A stretch of DNA of 64,000 bases from Lutimonas saemankumensis (lineage in GTDB: Bacteria > Bacteroidota > Bacteroidia > Flavobacteriales > Flavobacteriaceae). The notes beneath the pieces were generated by a model that had not been told where the DNA came from, made no database searches, and saw only the letters and a program-made list of their open reading frames with translations. The translations under genes and the position numbers were made by a program. The first letter of the stretch is position 1. Each line of letters starts with the position of its first letter. The stretch spans positions 894,947-958,946 of the forward strand of contig NZ_JAIUZR010000004.1 in NCBI RefSeq assembly GCF_020171465.1, written 5' to 3'. Below are positions 1 to 8,199 of the stretch, piece by piece.

Positions 1-311
1 ATGGTATCCTTGTAAACTCCTCCTCTAGCTGATAAAGCCACAGAATTCTCAAGAATGGCGATTTTGTTTTCAATATTTAAAGCATGAATTTCGGCGGCCT
101 CTTCCTTGAGTTTTTCAGCCTCTTCAGCGTCGATCTCACCTTCATTGTATCGTTCGTTTATGGCCAGGACTTTTTTCTTGAGAGCCTCTTTTTCTTCACT
201 GATTATTTGCTCCTTTTTTTGCTGCAAAGTATCTTCGGTTTCCTGCCCTGAAATTTCAGAACAAAGCATAAGATGGCCTAATAGAAATGTAAATAAAACT
301 ATTTTTTTCAT
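1..311 (-). CDS. Secreted coiled-coil protein of the ECF sigma operon (C-terminus outside window)
   Basis: The frame opens with an ATG and stays open to the left edge, so only the first 103 or so residues are visible. They start with a signal peptide (MKKIVLFTFLLGHLMLCSEI, cleavage probably after the SGQ near residue 23), followed by a highly charged, Glu/Lys-rich helix that looks coiled-coil. It is third in a row after the ECF sigma gene and the anti-sigma-like gene, 18 bp after the latter's stop, so it is probably co-transcribed. The function is not recognisable; an envelope-associated member of a sigma/anti-sigma module is an inference from position. Confidence 0.75.
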   Translation of the reverse strand, partial: MKKIVLFTFLLGHLMLCSEISGQETEDTLQQKKEQIISEEKEALKKKVLAINERYNEGEIDAEEAEKLKEEAAEIHALNIENKIAILENSVALSARGGVYKDT

Positions 312-329
312 GATAAATATGTTGAGGAA

Positions 330-1112
330 TTAGTTTTCTTCGGAGGTTACTACCTCGTTATCTTTTTTGAGTGTATTGACTATTTTTTCGATTAATTTTT
401 GCCTCAGATCCTTGTCGAGGTCATCTTCAACGGAATTTAAAAGCGCATTTGTATTGACGTATTTTTTAGGAGAAATCTGGCCATTTACAATGAGTTTCAG
501 TTTTGAATCATGAAGTAATTGATCTATTTCTGCATTTAGTAATTCATCCTCATTGGAAAGGTGTCCCGAGGTAGGTAATTTTTCAGAAACAGAGTCATAA
601 TCCCCAGTCTTCAGACCCTGATCAAATCCGGCTATAAAGTTGGTATCACTGGTTGAAGAGGATATTTTTTCGGATTTGGGGCCCCATTTTTCTTCATTTA
701 TGAATGAATTCTTTAAAGTTTCAGTCTCTTTTCGATTCTCGGCAATGTCAAAATCATTTTGATTATCCAAAGATTGAGGATTTTTTACGCTCTTAGAAAT
801 TTCGATTTCCGGATCAATGGATTTTTCTGCAATTTCAGTTTCAACCTCATTCTTAGGAATGCCAATCAGATCCTCTTTGGAAACAGGAGCCGCAATTTCC
901 TGTGAAGGAAGTTTATTTTGTTGCGGTTGAAAAAAATAAATTCCAACAGAAATCAGAAGTAAAATTACAGAAGCAATCTTCAAAACCATCCAATTCCTGG
1001 ATTTCTGTGAAGTCTCGTAAACAGTCAACTGCTTCTCCAGCTTTTCCCAGGAACCTGAAGAAGGTTCTATTTCCCTGTTTTGAAGATACTCTCGGTATTG
1101 AAAACGTTTCAT
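330..1112 (-). CDS. Single-pass membrane protein, probable anti-sigma factor
   Basis: A 260-residue protein with a short cytoplasmic N-terminus (about 42 residues), one membrane helix at about residues 43-61 (MVLKIASVILLLISVGIYFF), then a polar, low-complexity periplasmic part rich in Glu, Ser, Lys and Asn. This is the layout of many Bacteroidota anti-sigma factors, although no ZAS zinc motif is visible. Its start codon overlaps the sigma-factor stop (ATGA), which implies translational coupling and supports a regulator/regulated pair. The anti-sigma role is inferred from topology and overlap, not from a domain match. Confidence 0.7.
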   Translation of the reverse strand: MKRFQYREYLQNREIEPSSGSWEKLEKQLTVYETSQKSRNWMVLKIASVILLLISVGIYFFQPQQNKLPSQEIAAPVSKEDLIGIPKNEVETEIAEKSIDPEIEISKSVKNPQSLDNQNDFDIAENRKETETLKNSFINEEKWGPKSEKISSSTSDTNFIAGFDQGLKTGDYDSVSEKLPTSGHLSNEDELLNAEIDQLLHDSKLKLIVNGQISPKKYVNTNALLNSVEDDLDKDLRQKLIEKIVNTLKKDNEVVTSEEN

Positions 1113-1666
1113 AGTATTTTCTTTTTTTGATGATGCGAAATCATATCCTGTAATGCTTTCCTGGCCCGATGTAGCTGGGTCTTACAGGTGCCGACACTTA
1201 TGTTGAGCATGTCTGCGATTTCAGTATGTTTATAGCCTTCAATTACATACATGTTAAAAATAATTTTACAGCCTTCTGGTAACTTGTTGATAAAGATTTG
1301 AAGGTCTTCAATGGCTATCTTTAATTCAATCTCGTTTTCAACAACACTTTCATAGAATTCAATCTCATCGGTAAAAAGGAGGGTATTCTTTTTTCTTAAA
1401 TAAGAAATACATTCATAAACCATTATTTTTCGAACCCAGCCCTCAAAACTTCCCTTCTGCGAATACTGATGAAGTTTTGTAAAGACTTTGAGAAACCCAC
1501 TTAGCATTACCTCCTCTGATTTTTGCAGGTCTTTTATATAATAAGCGCATAAACTCAACATTTTTGGAGAATATTTCTCGTATAGCATTTTTTGAGCCCT
1601 CCTGTTATTTTGAAGCGACTGCCTGATTAATTCTGAATTGCTATTTGTTTTAATGATTCTAAGCAT
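1109..1666 (-). CDS. RNA polymerase sigma factor, sigma-70 family, ECF subfamily
   Basis: At 185 residues it has the usual ECF length, with region 2 in the first half (helices around YEKYSPKMLSLCAYYIKD and the SFEGWVRKIMVYECISYLRK stretch) and region 4 at the end, where LPEGCKIIFNMYVIEGYKH and the HTEIADMLNISVGTCKTQL helix-turn-helix read -35 DNA. It would direct core polymerase to envelope or stress genes. It leads a three-gene minus-strand operon with an anti-sigma-like membrane protein. A promoter with ECF layout lies just upstream, which suggests autoregulation. The regulon cannot be told from the sequence. Confidence 0.93.
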   Translation of the reverse strand: MLRIIKTNSNSELIRQSLQNNRRAQKMLYEKYSPKMLSLCAYYIKDLQKSEEVMLSGFLKVFTKLHQYSQKGSFEGWVRKIMVYECISYLRKKNTLLFTDEIEFYESVVENEIELKIAIEDLQIFINKLPEGCKIIFNMYVIEGYKHTEIADMLNISVGTCKTQLHRARKALQDMISHHQKKKIL

Positions 1667-1693
1667 GCTCCTGAAAGGCCTTACACTAATAAA

Positions 1694-1720
1694 GACGTAA
1701 AAACCGGATATATGGTTGAC
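1694..1720 (-). promoter_or_regulatory. Candidate ECF-type promoter of the sigma operon
   Basis: On the minus strand the sequence reads GTCAACC, then 16 bases, then CGTC followed by TTTATTAG. AAC-type -35 and CGTC -10 elements at about 16-17 bp are the hallmark of many ECF promoters. The predicted start point would leave a leader of about 20 bases before the sigma-factor ATG. The match is by eye. Confidence 0.6.
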
Positions 1721-1763
1721 AAGGGTGGTTAAATTATTTTAAAACTTCAATTTAGGGCATAAA

Positions 1764-1795
1764 AAAACATGAAACAAATCTATGTTTCATGTTTT
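1764..1795 (-). terminator. Rho-independent terminator of metG
   Basis: A perfect 12-bp stem (AAAACATGAAAC / GTTTCATGTTTT) with an 8-base loop lies about 20 bp past the metG stop. On the minus strand it runs into the T-tract formed by the A-run at 1761-1767. Confidence 0.8.
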
Positions 1796-1814
1796 ATCAG
1801 ATCAATTCCATGTA

Positions 1815-3872
1815 TCAACTTACTTTTTCACCATTGGCAACGGTCTTTCCATCAGGTTCAATAAAACTGAGTTTCCCATCCAGAGTATCACTCATCAAAA
1901 TCATTCCCTGACTTTCCACGCCTCTTAATTTTCTCGGAGCAAGGTTGACAAGTACCGTTACCTTTTGGCCTATGATTTCAGAAGGATCGAAACTCTCAGC
2001 AATTCCGCTTACGATGGTACGGGTGTCAATGCCTACATCCACTTTAAGTTTGAGAAGTTTTTTTGTTTTCGGTACTTTTTCTGCCTCAAGAATTGTCCCA
2101 ATACGGATATCCAGTTTGGTAAAATCTTCAAAACTGACGGTTTCTTTTTGAGGCTCTGGCTTTACCTCTTGGGATGTTGCTTTGGAAGCTTCCAGTTTGT
2201 CGATCTGTTTTTGAATTTCTGCATCTTCAATTTTTGAAAAAAGAAGGGAAGCCTTGTTTATTTTTTGATCGGAAACCATAAAAACATTATTGGGTTCAAC
2301 AGATTGCCAGCTTAAATCAACACCTGCATCAAGATTCAGCATCTTCTTCAACTTTTTACTCGTAAATGGTAAAAAAGGCTCGCTCAAAACAGACAAGGCC
2401 GAAGCGATCTGCAAAGCAACATACATGATTGTTTTAACCCTGTCAGGGTCAGTTTTAATTTTCTTCCACGGCTCTTCATCAGCAAGGTACTTGTTTCCCA
2501 GCCTTGCTAGGTTCATCAATTCAGAAAGGGCTTCTCTAAACCTGAATCTTTCAACAGATTTTGAGATGATCCCAGGATACGCATACATCAGCTTTAGGGT
2601 TTGCTGGTCCACTTCTGAAAAATCTCCGGGTTTTGGAACAACTCCTTCATAGTATTTGTTGGTCAAAACAATGACTCTGTTTACAAAATTTCCAAAAATG
2701 GCAACGAGCTCATTGTTGTTTCTCGCCTGAAAATCTTTCCACGTAAAATCGTTATCCTTTGTTTCAGGTGCATTTGCTGTTAAAACGTATCGCAGGACAT
2801 CCTGTTTTTCAGGGAAATCCTCCAGGTATTCATGAAGCCAGACGGCCCAGTTTTTTGAAGTCGAAATTTTGTTTCCCTCCAGATTAAGAAACTCATTGGC
2901 AGGGACATTTTCAGGCAGAATGTAGCTTCCCTGGGCTTTTAGCATGGAAGGAAAAATGATACAATGAAAAACAATATTGTCTTTTCCTATAAAGTGCAAT
3001 AATTTGGTTTCACTGTCCTTCCAGTAAGGCTCCCAGTCTTTCCCTGTTTTTTCGGCCCATTCTTTCGTTGAAGAAATATAACCAATAGGCGCATCGAACC
3101 AGACATACAAAACTTTCCCTTCCCCTCCTTCAACCGGAACAGGAATTCCCCAGTCAAGATCCCGGGTTACGGCCCTTGGTTTTAAACCATCATCAATCCA
3201 TGATTTCACCTGACCTAAAACATTTGCTTTCCAATCTTTTTTATGACCTTGAAGTATCCATTCATCAAGCCATTTTTCATATTCATTAAGCGGTAGATAC
3301 CAGTGTTTGGTTTCTTTTAGAGATGGAATATTTCCGGTAATTACTGATTTTGGATTGATCAGGTCCTGTGCGTTATGGCTTGTCCCGCAATTCTCGCATT
3401 GATCTCCGTAGCTTTCTTCAAAACCACATTTAGGGCATGTTCCCACTACAAATCGGTCTGCTAAAAATTGTTTTGCTTTTTCGTCATAGAGTTGAGCTGA
3501 GGTTTCTTCTAAAAACTTTCCATGCTCGTAGAGATCCTTAAAAAACCCTGAGGCGGTTTCATGATGAACTTTAGCGGAGGTTCTTGAGTAATTATCGAAG
3601 GTGATTCCGAATTCCTGAAAAGATTTTTTGATGATTTCATGGTATTTATCCACAACAGCCTGAGGCGTTGTCCCTTCGGCTTTTGCTTTTAAAGTAATTG
3701 GTACCCCATGCTCATCGGAACCACAGACAAAAGCAACGTCCTTATCATTTAACCTTAGGTACCTGGCATAAATATCAGCAGGAACATATACCCCGGCTAA
3801 ATGGCCAATATGAACCGGTCCATTGGTATAAGGCAAGGCGGCTGTAATAGTATATCTTTTTGGATCTTGCAT
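1815..3872 (-). CDS. metG: Methionyl-tRNA synthetase
   Basis: Charges tRNA-Met with methionine in the cytoplasm. The class I signature HIGH is at residues 21-24 and a KMSKS variant (KISTS) at 334-338. A zinc knuckle with Cys at 145, 148, 158 and 161 marks the MetG1 type. The last 110 or so residues form the EMAP/Trbp111-like tRNA-binding domain ([17 protein letters not shown] onward) found in long, dimeric MetRS. At 685 residues it is full length for this form. It is monocistronic, with a -7 element upstream and a strong terminator downstream. Confidence 0.98.
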   Translation of the reverse strand: MQDPKRYTITAALPYTNGPVHIGHLAGVYVPADIYARYLRLNDKDVAFVCGSDEHGVPITLKAKAEGTTPQAVVDKYHEIIKKSFQEFGITFDNYSRTSAKVHHETASGFFKDLYEHGKFLEETSAQLYDEKAKQFLADRFVVGTCPKCGFEESYGDQCENCGTSHNAQDLINPKSVITGNIPSLKETKHWYLPLNEYEKWLDEWILQGHKKDWKANVLGQVKSWIDDGLKPRAVTRDLDWGIPVPVEGGEGKVLYVWFDAPIGYISSTKEWAEKTGKDWEPYWKDSETKLLHFIGKDNIVFHCIIFPSMLKAQGSYILPENVPANEFLNLEGNKISTSKNWAVWLHEYLEDFPEKQDVLRYVLTANAPETKDNDFTWKDFQARNNNELVAIFGNFVNRVIVLTNKYYEGVVPKPGDFSEVDQQTLKLMYAYPGIISKSVERFRFREALSELMNLARLGNKYLADEEPWKKIKTDPDRVKTIMYVALQIASALSVLSEPFLPFTSKKLKKMLNLDAGVDLSWQSVEPNNVFMVSDQKINKASLLFSKIEDAEIQKQIDKLEASKATSQEVKPEPQKETVSFEDFTKLDIRIGTILEAEKVPKTKKLLKLKVDVGIDTRTIVSGIAESFDPSEIIGQKVTVLVNLAPRKLRGVESQGMILMSDTLDGKLSFIEPDGKTVANGEKVS

Positions 3873-3890
3873 GTCATAAAATTAAGACCA

Positions 3891-3898
3891 CAAAAGTA
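3891..3898 (-). promoter_or_regulatory. -7 element (TACTTTTG) upstream of metG
   Basis: On the minus strand it matches the Bacteroidota TAnnTTTG consensus, about 19 bp before the metG start. No clear -33 TTG was found at the usual spacing. Confidence 0.45.
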
Positions 3899-4022
3899 AG
3901 AAAAACGGAAAACATGACCCTGTTTATTTTAAATTATCAAACCTTCCCGTATTGAACTTCTTTACTCGGGTTTTAATTCGTTTTTTAATTATACTTTTAT
4001 CGAAGATTTATAGAAACTTTTT

Positions 4023-5027
4023 ATGAAAAGACATATCGCTTATTTATTGTGTTTGATTCTTGTTATGGCACAACAGGTCGAGGCTCAGAATGATGAAGAA
4101 AGGCTCATCACCAGAGACCTTGTAAAGCCACCAAGTTTAAAAAAAGGGGACACGATCATTATCCTGGCACCTGCGGGTAAGATAAAAGACAGAAGTGCGG
4201 TTGACGCCGGTATAGAACTGGCGAATCACTGGGGCCTTGTAGTGTTTTTTGGAAATCATTTACTTTCGGAAAACAATACTTTTGCAGGTACGGATCAGGA
4301 AAGATTATCTGACCTTCAAAAAGCACTTGACGATCCGAGTATCAAGGCAATATGGGCAGCAAGAGGAGGATACGGAACCGTAAGGATCATTGATGACCTG
4401 GATTTTAGCGGGTTTTCAGAAAATCCAAAATGGATCATTGGATATTCTGACATTACGGTATTGCACAATAAATTGCATGATCTTGGATACCAGTCCATTC
4501 ATGGTCAGATGCCCGTGACCCTGGAACTGGAGGATCCGATTCAAAAAGAATCTATTCAGTCTTTGCACAAGGCTTTATTCGGGAAGAAAATGCAATATAA
4601 AATTCCGTCTTCAAAATTTAACCGAACCGGAAAGTCTACAGGCCAGTTGGTTGGAGGAAACCTCTCAATTGTTTACAGTATGCTTGCTTCTGACACTAAT
4701 CTCAACATGCAGGGAAAAATACTTTTCATAGAAGATGTGGGAGAGGCCCTTTATCATATTGACCGTATGATGATAAGCTTAAAAAGAGCGGGTTATTTTA
4801 ATGGATGTGAAGGTATACTGGTTGGAGATTTTAAATTAAAACCCAATGAGAGTAATCCTTTTGGCAAATCCCTTGAAGAAATAGTTCTAGAGGCAGCTGA
4901 GGGAACAGATTTCCCCGTCGTTTTTGATTTCCCGGCCGGACATCTGGACGACAACCGATCGTTAATTCTTGGGAGCTACATCGACCTTAACGCCAACAAG
5001 AACAGAGCCAGAATCAAATTTAATTGA
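4023..5027 (+). CDS. LD-carboxypeptidase, peptidase family S66
   Basis: Predicted to trim the terminal D-alanine from tetrapeptide stems during murein recycling, or to cleave related peptides. A signal peptide ends near the VEAQ at residue 22, so the enzyme is exported, unlike the cytoplasmic E. coli LdcA. The S66 core is clear: the nucleophile serine in GYSDIT, the acidic residue in the IEDVGE stretch and the histidine in FPAGHLDDN form the Ser-Glu-His triad. At 334 residues it is of normal length. Its stop lies 4 bp before the downstream YraN start, so the two are probably co-transcribed. Confidence 0.92.
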   Translation: MKRHIAYLLCLILVMAQQVEAQNDEERLITRDLVKPPSLKKGDTIIILAPAGKIKDRSAVDAGIELANHWGLVVFFGNHLLSENNTFAGTDQERLSDLQKALDDPSIKAIWAARGGYGTVRIIDDLDFSGFSENPKWIIGYSDITVLHNKLHDLGYQSIHGQMPVTLELEDPIQKESIQSLHKALFGKKMQYKIPSSKFNRTGKSTGQLVGGNLSIVYSMLASDTNLNMQGKILFIEDVGEALYHIDRMMISLKRAGYFNGCEGILVGDFKLKPNESNPFGKSLEEIVLEAAEGTDFPVVFDFPAGHLDDNRSLILGSYIDLNANKNRARIKFN

Positions 5028-5031
5028 GTTC

Positions 5032-5391
5032 ATGGCTGCCCACAATGAATTAGGATTTGAAGGAGAAAGAATTGCGGTTGAATTTCTGAAGAATAAAGGC
5101 TATCAGATCAGGCAGCAGAATTGGCGATTTCAAAAGGCAGAAATCGACATTATTGCCCAAAAAGATGATTTGATTGTCATCGTAGAAGTAAAAACCAGGT
5201 CCAGTAGTGATTTTGGTAAACCCCAGGAGTTTGTGAGCGGACAAAAGATAAAGTTTTTAATGAGAGCCGCTCATAATTACCTGCTGTCAAACAAAATTGA
5301 TAAGGAAATTCGTTTTGACATTATAGCTGTAATCAAGAATTCCAATGAAGTAAATATCGAGCATTTAACAGATGCTTTCCACCTTTTTTAA
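5032..5391 (+). CDS. YraN / UPF0102 family nuclease-fold protein
   Basis: A 119-residue protein of the UPF0102 family, which has a restriction-endonuclease-like fold. The core pattern is visible as an N-terminal GEXXA helix (GFEGERIAVEFL), the NWRFQKAEIDIIA strand with its acidic residue, and VEVKTRSS. I chose the ATG directly after the S66 peptidase stop; an upstream in-frame ATG would overlap that gene by about 60 bp and add residues foreign to the family. The exact cellular role of YraN proteins is not settled; a DNA-repair or recombination role is often suggested. Confidence 0.9.
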   Translation: MAAHNELGFEGERIAVEFLKNKGYQIRQQNWRFQKAEIDIIAQKDDLIVIVEVKTRSSSDFGKPQEFVSGQKIKFLMRAAHNYLLSNKIDKEIRFDIIAVIKNSNEVNIEHLTDAFHLF

Positions 5392-5405
5392 TTTTCATCG
5401 AGATA

Positions 5406-6752
5406 TTATCTGGTTTCAAACATGGATTTTAATTCATTGAAATCTTCAGGTTTAGCAAGGATATTTTTGTTTGAATCAAGAACCAGATATGTAGGGATGG
5501 CAGTGATCCCGTAATTCTCAACTTTTTGACTCGACCATTTATCTAAATCCAAAATATTGATAAATTCGTCGTAACCTTTGGTCATAATTTCCCAGCTTCT
5601 TTTTTCGTCTTCAAGCCCTACAGCCACTACTTTAATATTTTCAATGCCGCTTATGAACTTGTAAAACTCAGGTATTTCTATTTGACAATGAGGACAGTTG
5701 GAGCTAAAAAATAACACAACGTAATAATCCGTTCCTGAGAGTTCATAAAGGGAAGTTTCAACTCCGTTCTCAGACCAGCTGAAATCAGGAGCCCTGACCC
5801 CGATCATTGTTTTTATCGAAGCATTGATTCTACTGATCATCTCTTTATTTAAAGACTCCTCAGGAAGCTTTAAGTAATATTCATTAAGTACGTGATTGAT
5901 CATTTCTACATTTTCCTGCTCCAGATAAGTTTCCAGCAATTCTTCCTCGAATTCCATTTTGATCTCGTCATATTGATCCATCCAGAGAACTGCTTTTTCA
6001 ATGGCATCCTTTTGCAATTCATTTTGCCTCTCCAGTGTTTCGGCCTGATTCAGGTAGAAAACATAATCGTTCAGCCGGTTGTATATAAAGGTTGAATGCG
6101 ACAAAACCTCGTCAGAAAGATCCATCGCATCAAAGAAGTGCATTTTTATCATGTTCAGATACTCCTGGGGGTTCTCAATAGGTTCTGCAGCATTATGCTG
6201 TGCACTAGCTCTGATAAAATGATTTGCAAGTAACTCAGAGGATCTGGCTTCATAATCTTTTTGAATCGCAGTAAGTTCTTCAAGAATCGAAGTATAAGAT
6301 TTTTTTAATGTTTTCTTTTCCTTTTTATCACCGGACTCAAAGAAAAGGACCTGAACAGAATCTAATTTTTCCTGTATCGCTCGAATGTTTTTGTAATAAC
6401 TCCGATAAATTTTGTTTTCAGCTGACTCTAAAAAATATATGGTGGATTCCGGATTATTAGGGTCAAATGAAAACTCAATTTCTTCCTGATTATAGATAAA
6501 TTCAACATATAAATCATTCTCAATCTGATAATAGGCACGGTAGACTCCCGGTGATTGATTTTCATCAACATTAAACGTGAATTGACCATCTATAACATCA
6601 GCATTATCAACATAGCTTTGCTCTCCGTTTTGCATCTGATAAAGCAGAATCCACGAGTAGTCATGGTCGGGATCAATAGTTCCTTTTATGGAATACTGGG
6701 CTTGCACGTATGAACTTGCAGCGAGAAGGATAACAAGTAAATAAGTCTTCAT
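5406..6752 (-). CDS. Exported TlpA-like thioredoxin-fold protein with N-terminal DUF4369-like domain
   Basis: A signal peptide (MKTYLLVILLAASSYVQA) is followed by a beta-rich domain resembling DUF4369 (about residues 20-110), a long helical middle region, and a C-terminal AhpC/TSA-TlpA redoxin domain with the active site CPHC at 353-356 and a cis-proline in the AIPTY loop near residue 420. It probably reduces or isomerises disulfides in periplasmic or outer-membrane proteins. The 448-residue length is normal for this Bacteroidota family. It converges tail-to-tail with yraN, with about 14 bp between the stops. Confidence 0.88.
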   Translation of the reverse strand: MKTYLLVILLAASSYVQAQYSIKGTIDPDHDYSWILLYQMQNGEQSYVDNADVIDGQFTFNVDENQSPGVYRAYYQIENDLYVEFIYNQEEIEFSFDPNNPESTIYFLESAENKIYRSYYKNIRAIQEKLDSVQVLFFESGDKKEKKTLKKSYTSILEELTAIQKDYEARSSELLANHFIRASAQHNAAEPIENPQEYLNMIKMHFFDAMDLSDEVLSHSTFIYNRLNDYVFYLNQAETLERQNELQKDAIEKAVLWMDQYDEIKMEFEEELLETYLEQENVEMINHVLNEYYLKLPEESLNKEMISRINASIKTMIGVRAPDFSWSENGVETSLYELSGTDYYVVLFFSSNCPHCQIEIPEFYKFISGIENIKVVAVGLEDEKRSWEIMTKGYDEFINILDLDKWSSQKVENYGITAIPTYLVLDSNKNILAKPEDFNELKSMFETR

Positions 6753-6811
6753 AAAGGATTTTTAACAAATGTACAATATTCCTCAATATTGTTATGATCA
6801 GGAACTATTGC

Positions 6812-6840
6812 ATTGGTGAGGTCTAAACTTATTATATTTG
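6812..6840 (+). promoter_or_regulatory. Bacteroidota-type promoter of the SDR gene
   Basis: An ATTG -33 element and a perfect TAnnTTTG -7 box (TATATTTG) are separated by 17 bp. The start codon follows 13 bp after the -7 box, giving a very short leader. Confidence 0.6.
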
Positions 6841-6853
6841 GGAAACATCTGAT

Positions 6854-7648
6854 ATGAAAATGAATAATAAGGTCGTATGGATTACCGGAGCTTCCTCAGG
6901 AATAGGAGCAGCTCTTGCCGGCGAATATTCCAAACTGGGCACTCGTCTGATTCTCTCATCAAGAAATCTTGAATCTTTGGAAACAGTTCGTTCACAATGC
7001 AGATTTCCGGATAAAATAAGGATCCTCGAAATGGATCTTGAGCAATATGAAATTTTATCAGAATCGGTGGATAAAGCGGTTGGATTTTTTGGTAAAATAG
7101 ATGTTCTGATCAATAATGCAGGAATAAGTCAAAGGTCTTTTGCTGCTGACACAGATCTGGCCGTGGACAAAAAAATAATTGATATCAACTATTTTGGAAC
7201 AATTTCCCTGACCAAAGGGCTAATTCCTCATTTCAGAGAACAAAATGGTGGGCACTTTGTGGTGGTGACAAGTGTAGTTGGAAAAATAGGCACACCTCTC
7301 AGAAGTTCATATTCTGCTTCAAAACATGCTCTGCATGGATTTTTTGATTCCCTGAGAGCAGAATTATTTGAGGACAATATTAAGGTCACACTGATCTGTC
7401 CCGGTTATGTAAGAACAAATGTTTCCATCAACGCGGTAACAGGTTCAGGCAAGAAACAGGGAACAATGGATCATGCCACAGAAAATGGTCTCGACCCCAA
7501 TGAATTTGCTAAGAAGGCTATAAGAGCCATCAGGAATGAACGGCAGGAGCTAGTAATTGGAGGGTTAAAGGAGCGACTAGCCGTATGGGTAAAAAGATTC
7601 TTTCCATTGATTTTGTCCAGAATGATTAGAAAAATAAAAGTAACATAG
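6854..7648 (+). CDS. Short-chain dehydrogenase/reductase, DHRS7-like
   Basis: An NAD(P)-dependent oxidoreductase of the classical SDR family. The cofactor motif TGASSGIG is at residues 11-18, NNAG at about 87-90, and the catalytic Ser140, Tyr153 and Lys157 are all present (YSASK context). At 264 residues it is full length. The C-terminus is basic and hydrophobic (VKRFFPLILSRMIRKIK), which may associate with membrane, as in DHRS7-like members. The substrate cannot be deduced. It stands alone with its own promoter and converges on the DUF4252 gene. Confidence 0.92.
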   Translation: MKMNNKVVWITGASSGIGAALAGEYSKLGTRLILSSRNLESLETVRSQCRFPDKIRILEMDLEQYEILSESVDKAVGFFGKIDVLINNAGISQRSFAADTDLAVDKKIIDINYFGTISLTKGLIPHFREQNGGHFVVVTSVVGKIGTPLRSSYSASKHALHGFFDSLRAELFEDNIKVTLICPGYVRTNVSINAVTGSGKKQGTMDHATENGLDPNEFAKKAIRAIRNERQELVIGGLKERLAVWVKRFFPLILSRMIRKIKVT

Positions 7649-7653
7649 ATTTT

Positions 7654-8106
7654 TTATACTTCTGTTTGAATCAGATTGTCCAGATCTTCCTGGGTTAAAT
7701 TCGTTTTTAAACCGATCAATACCAGATCTTCTCCTGAAGAGATTTCCAATACAATTTCTTTGATTCGATCCTTTTTTTCAAGGGTAAAAAACGCAAGTTT
7801 ATCATTCTCACTTTTTAATTTAACCATCTCTTCAAATTTTGACCGGTTAATAAACTTGTCAAACTTATCGGATTTATCTTCAGCGTTATCCGAGAAAACG
7901 AGAATTCTGATGTGTTTGGCCTTCTTCAACAGGGGCTTTATATCCTCGAGGTCCTCATCAGGTAAAAAATTGGCTATTAAGGAGCTGCTTAATCCAAATG
8001 AGAAATTCGAATCATCTTCATGGTTTTGATAGAAGGTATTAAAAGAGGTATTGGTTGCGCAGGAAGTACTCAGTATAACGGCAACCAGTAATATAAATTT
8101 TTTCAT
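7654..8106 (-). CDS. DUF4252 lipoprotein
   Basis: A small lipoprotein of 150 residues. The lipobox LSTSC sets the lipidated cysteine near residue 16 when translation starts at the chosen ATG; the frame extends 15 codons upstream, but this would bury the signal peptide. The rest matches the DUF4252 pattern (LPDEDLEDIKPLLKKAKHIR, then a beta/alpha repeat ending in LVLIGLKTNLTQEDL). In Bacteroidota such genes often travel with ECF sigma factors. Here the gene is solitary but has an ECF-like promoter. The molecular function is unknown. Confidence 0.82.
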   Translation of the reverse strand: MKKFILLVAVILSTSCATNTSFNTFYQNHEDDSNFSFGLSSSLIANFLPDEDLEDIKPLLKKAKHIRILVFSDNAEDKSDKFDKFINRSKFEEMVKLKSENDKLAFFTLEKKDRIKEIVLEISSGEDLVLIGLKTNLTQEDLDNLIQTEV

Positions 8107-8124
8107 AAGTAGTGTTTTACCTAT

Positions 8125-8150
8125 GACGACTGAGTTGATAAAATGTAACA
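8125..8150 (-). promoter_or_regulatory. Candidate ECF-type promoter of the DUF4252 gene
   Basis: On the minus strand: TGTTAC, 16 bases, then CGTC. The layout is the same as in front of the ECF sigma gene at 1.7 kb. The predicted leader before the DUF4252 start is only about a dozen bases. By-eye match; which ECF factor reads it is unknown. Confidence 0.5.
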
Positions 8151-8156
8151 AAAAAA

Positions 8157-8187
8157 CCCAGAGATTCGTAGAGGTTGAATCCCTGGG
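8157..8187 (-). terminator. Rho-independent terminator of the PhoH-like gene
   Basis: The stem CCCAG-A-GATTC / GAATC-C-CTGGG, with one A-C mismatch and a 9-base loop, lies just after the stop. On the minus strand it is followed by a T-tract (A-run at 8150-8156). Confidence 0.85.
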
Positions 8188-8199
8188 AAAGGAAAATTG

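Noticed and set aside
4969..5031. Upstream extension of the YraN frame
   Set aside because: It would overlap the S66 peptidase coding end and adds residues not found in the family.
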